Shown one piece after another: positions 63,996-64,000 of a stretch of 64,000 nucleotides of DNA. The notes beneath the pieces were generated by a model. The model did not search any database, was not told the DNA's origin, and saw only the letters and a program-made list of their open reading frames with translations. Origin of the DNA: Klebsiella grimontii (GTDB lineage: Bacteria; Pseudomonadota; Gammaproteobacteria; Enterobacterales; Enterobacteriaceae). Positions within the stretch are counted from its first letter, which is position 1, and each line of letters starts with the position of its first letter. Position numbers and translations under genes: made by a program. Where the stretch lies: NCBI RefSeq assembly GCF_900200035.1, contig NZ_FZTC01000003.1, forward strand, positions 39,854-103,853, given 5' to 3'.

Positions 63996-64000
63996 ACGCC

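Overview
This window is the replication-origin region of a gamma-proteobacterial chromosome, order Enterobacterales. Gene order and protein sequences follow the Escherichia coli gyrB-to-rrnC segment almost exactly: gyrB-recF-dnaN-dnaA, rpmH-rnpA-yidD-yidC-mnmE, phoU-pstBACS, glmS-glmU, atpCDGAHFEBI, rsmG-mnmG, oriC, mioC-asnC-asnA, viaA-ravA, kup, rbsDACBKR, hsrA-yieP, then the promoters of an rRNA operon at the right edge. The accessory content (a sialic-acid cluster where E. coli carries tnaCAB, and a family 9 pectate lyase between glmU and atpC) points to a Klebsiella, Raoultella or Enterobacter-like organism. Species cannot be fixed from the sequence alone.

Layout. 1-10 kb: DNA replication genes (gyrB is cut by the left edge), then divergent ribosome, RNase P, membrane-insertase and tRNA-modification genes. 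10-16.5 kb: accessory island with a GNAT acetyltransferase, an N-acetylneuraminate lyase, an RpiR-type regulator and a nanT-nanE-nanK-nanQ operon, with matching pairs of candidate operators in front of both transcription units. 16.6-26.5 kb: mdtL, yidZ, yieE, chrR, adeP, yieH, then yieK-yieL-bglH. bglH is preceded by two BglG-type antiterminator/terminator units in tandem, but bglG, bglF and bglB are absent. 26.6-31.4 kb: the phosphate-uptake operon pstSCAB-phoU with Pho boxes. 31.5-35 kb: glmU-glmS amino-sugar synthesis. 35-37.8 kb: a pelX-like exopectate lyase with KdgR- and CRP-like sites, then an unannotated 23-codon ORF with two CRP-like sites. 37.8-44.9 kb: the F1Fo ATP synthase operon. 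45.4-48.4 kb: rsmG, mnmG and oriC. 48.4-64 kb: mioC, asparagine biosynthesis, ravA-viaA, the potassium transporter kup, the ribose operon, hsrA, yieP and the P1/P2 promoters of a downstream rRNA operon.

How it works together. Most genes are core housekeeping genes, oriented as in E. coli relative to oriC. The accessory genes are carbon-scavenging modules (sialic acid, aryl-beta-glucoside porin, pectate, ribose), and several carry recognisable catabolite-repression and specific-regulator sites. The observations I rate most worth a second look are the regulator-less tandem bgl terminators, the paired operators of the nan cluster, the candidate CRP-controlled 23-residue protein, the KdgR/CRP-like architecture of pelX, and dispersed hairpin repeats inserted inside the dnaN-recF and pstS-pstC operons. 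No tRNA, rRNA body, CRISPR array, prophage or insertion sequence is visible.
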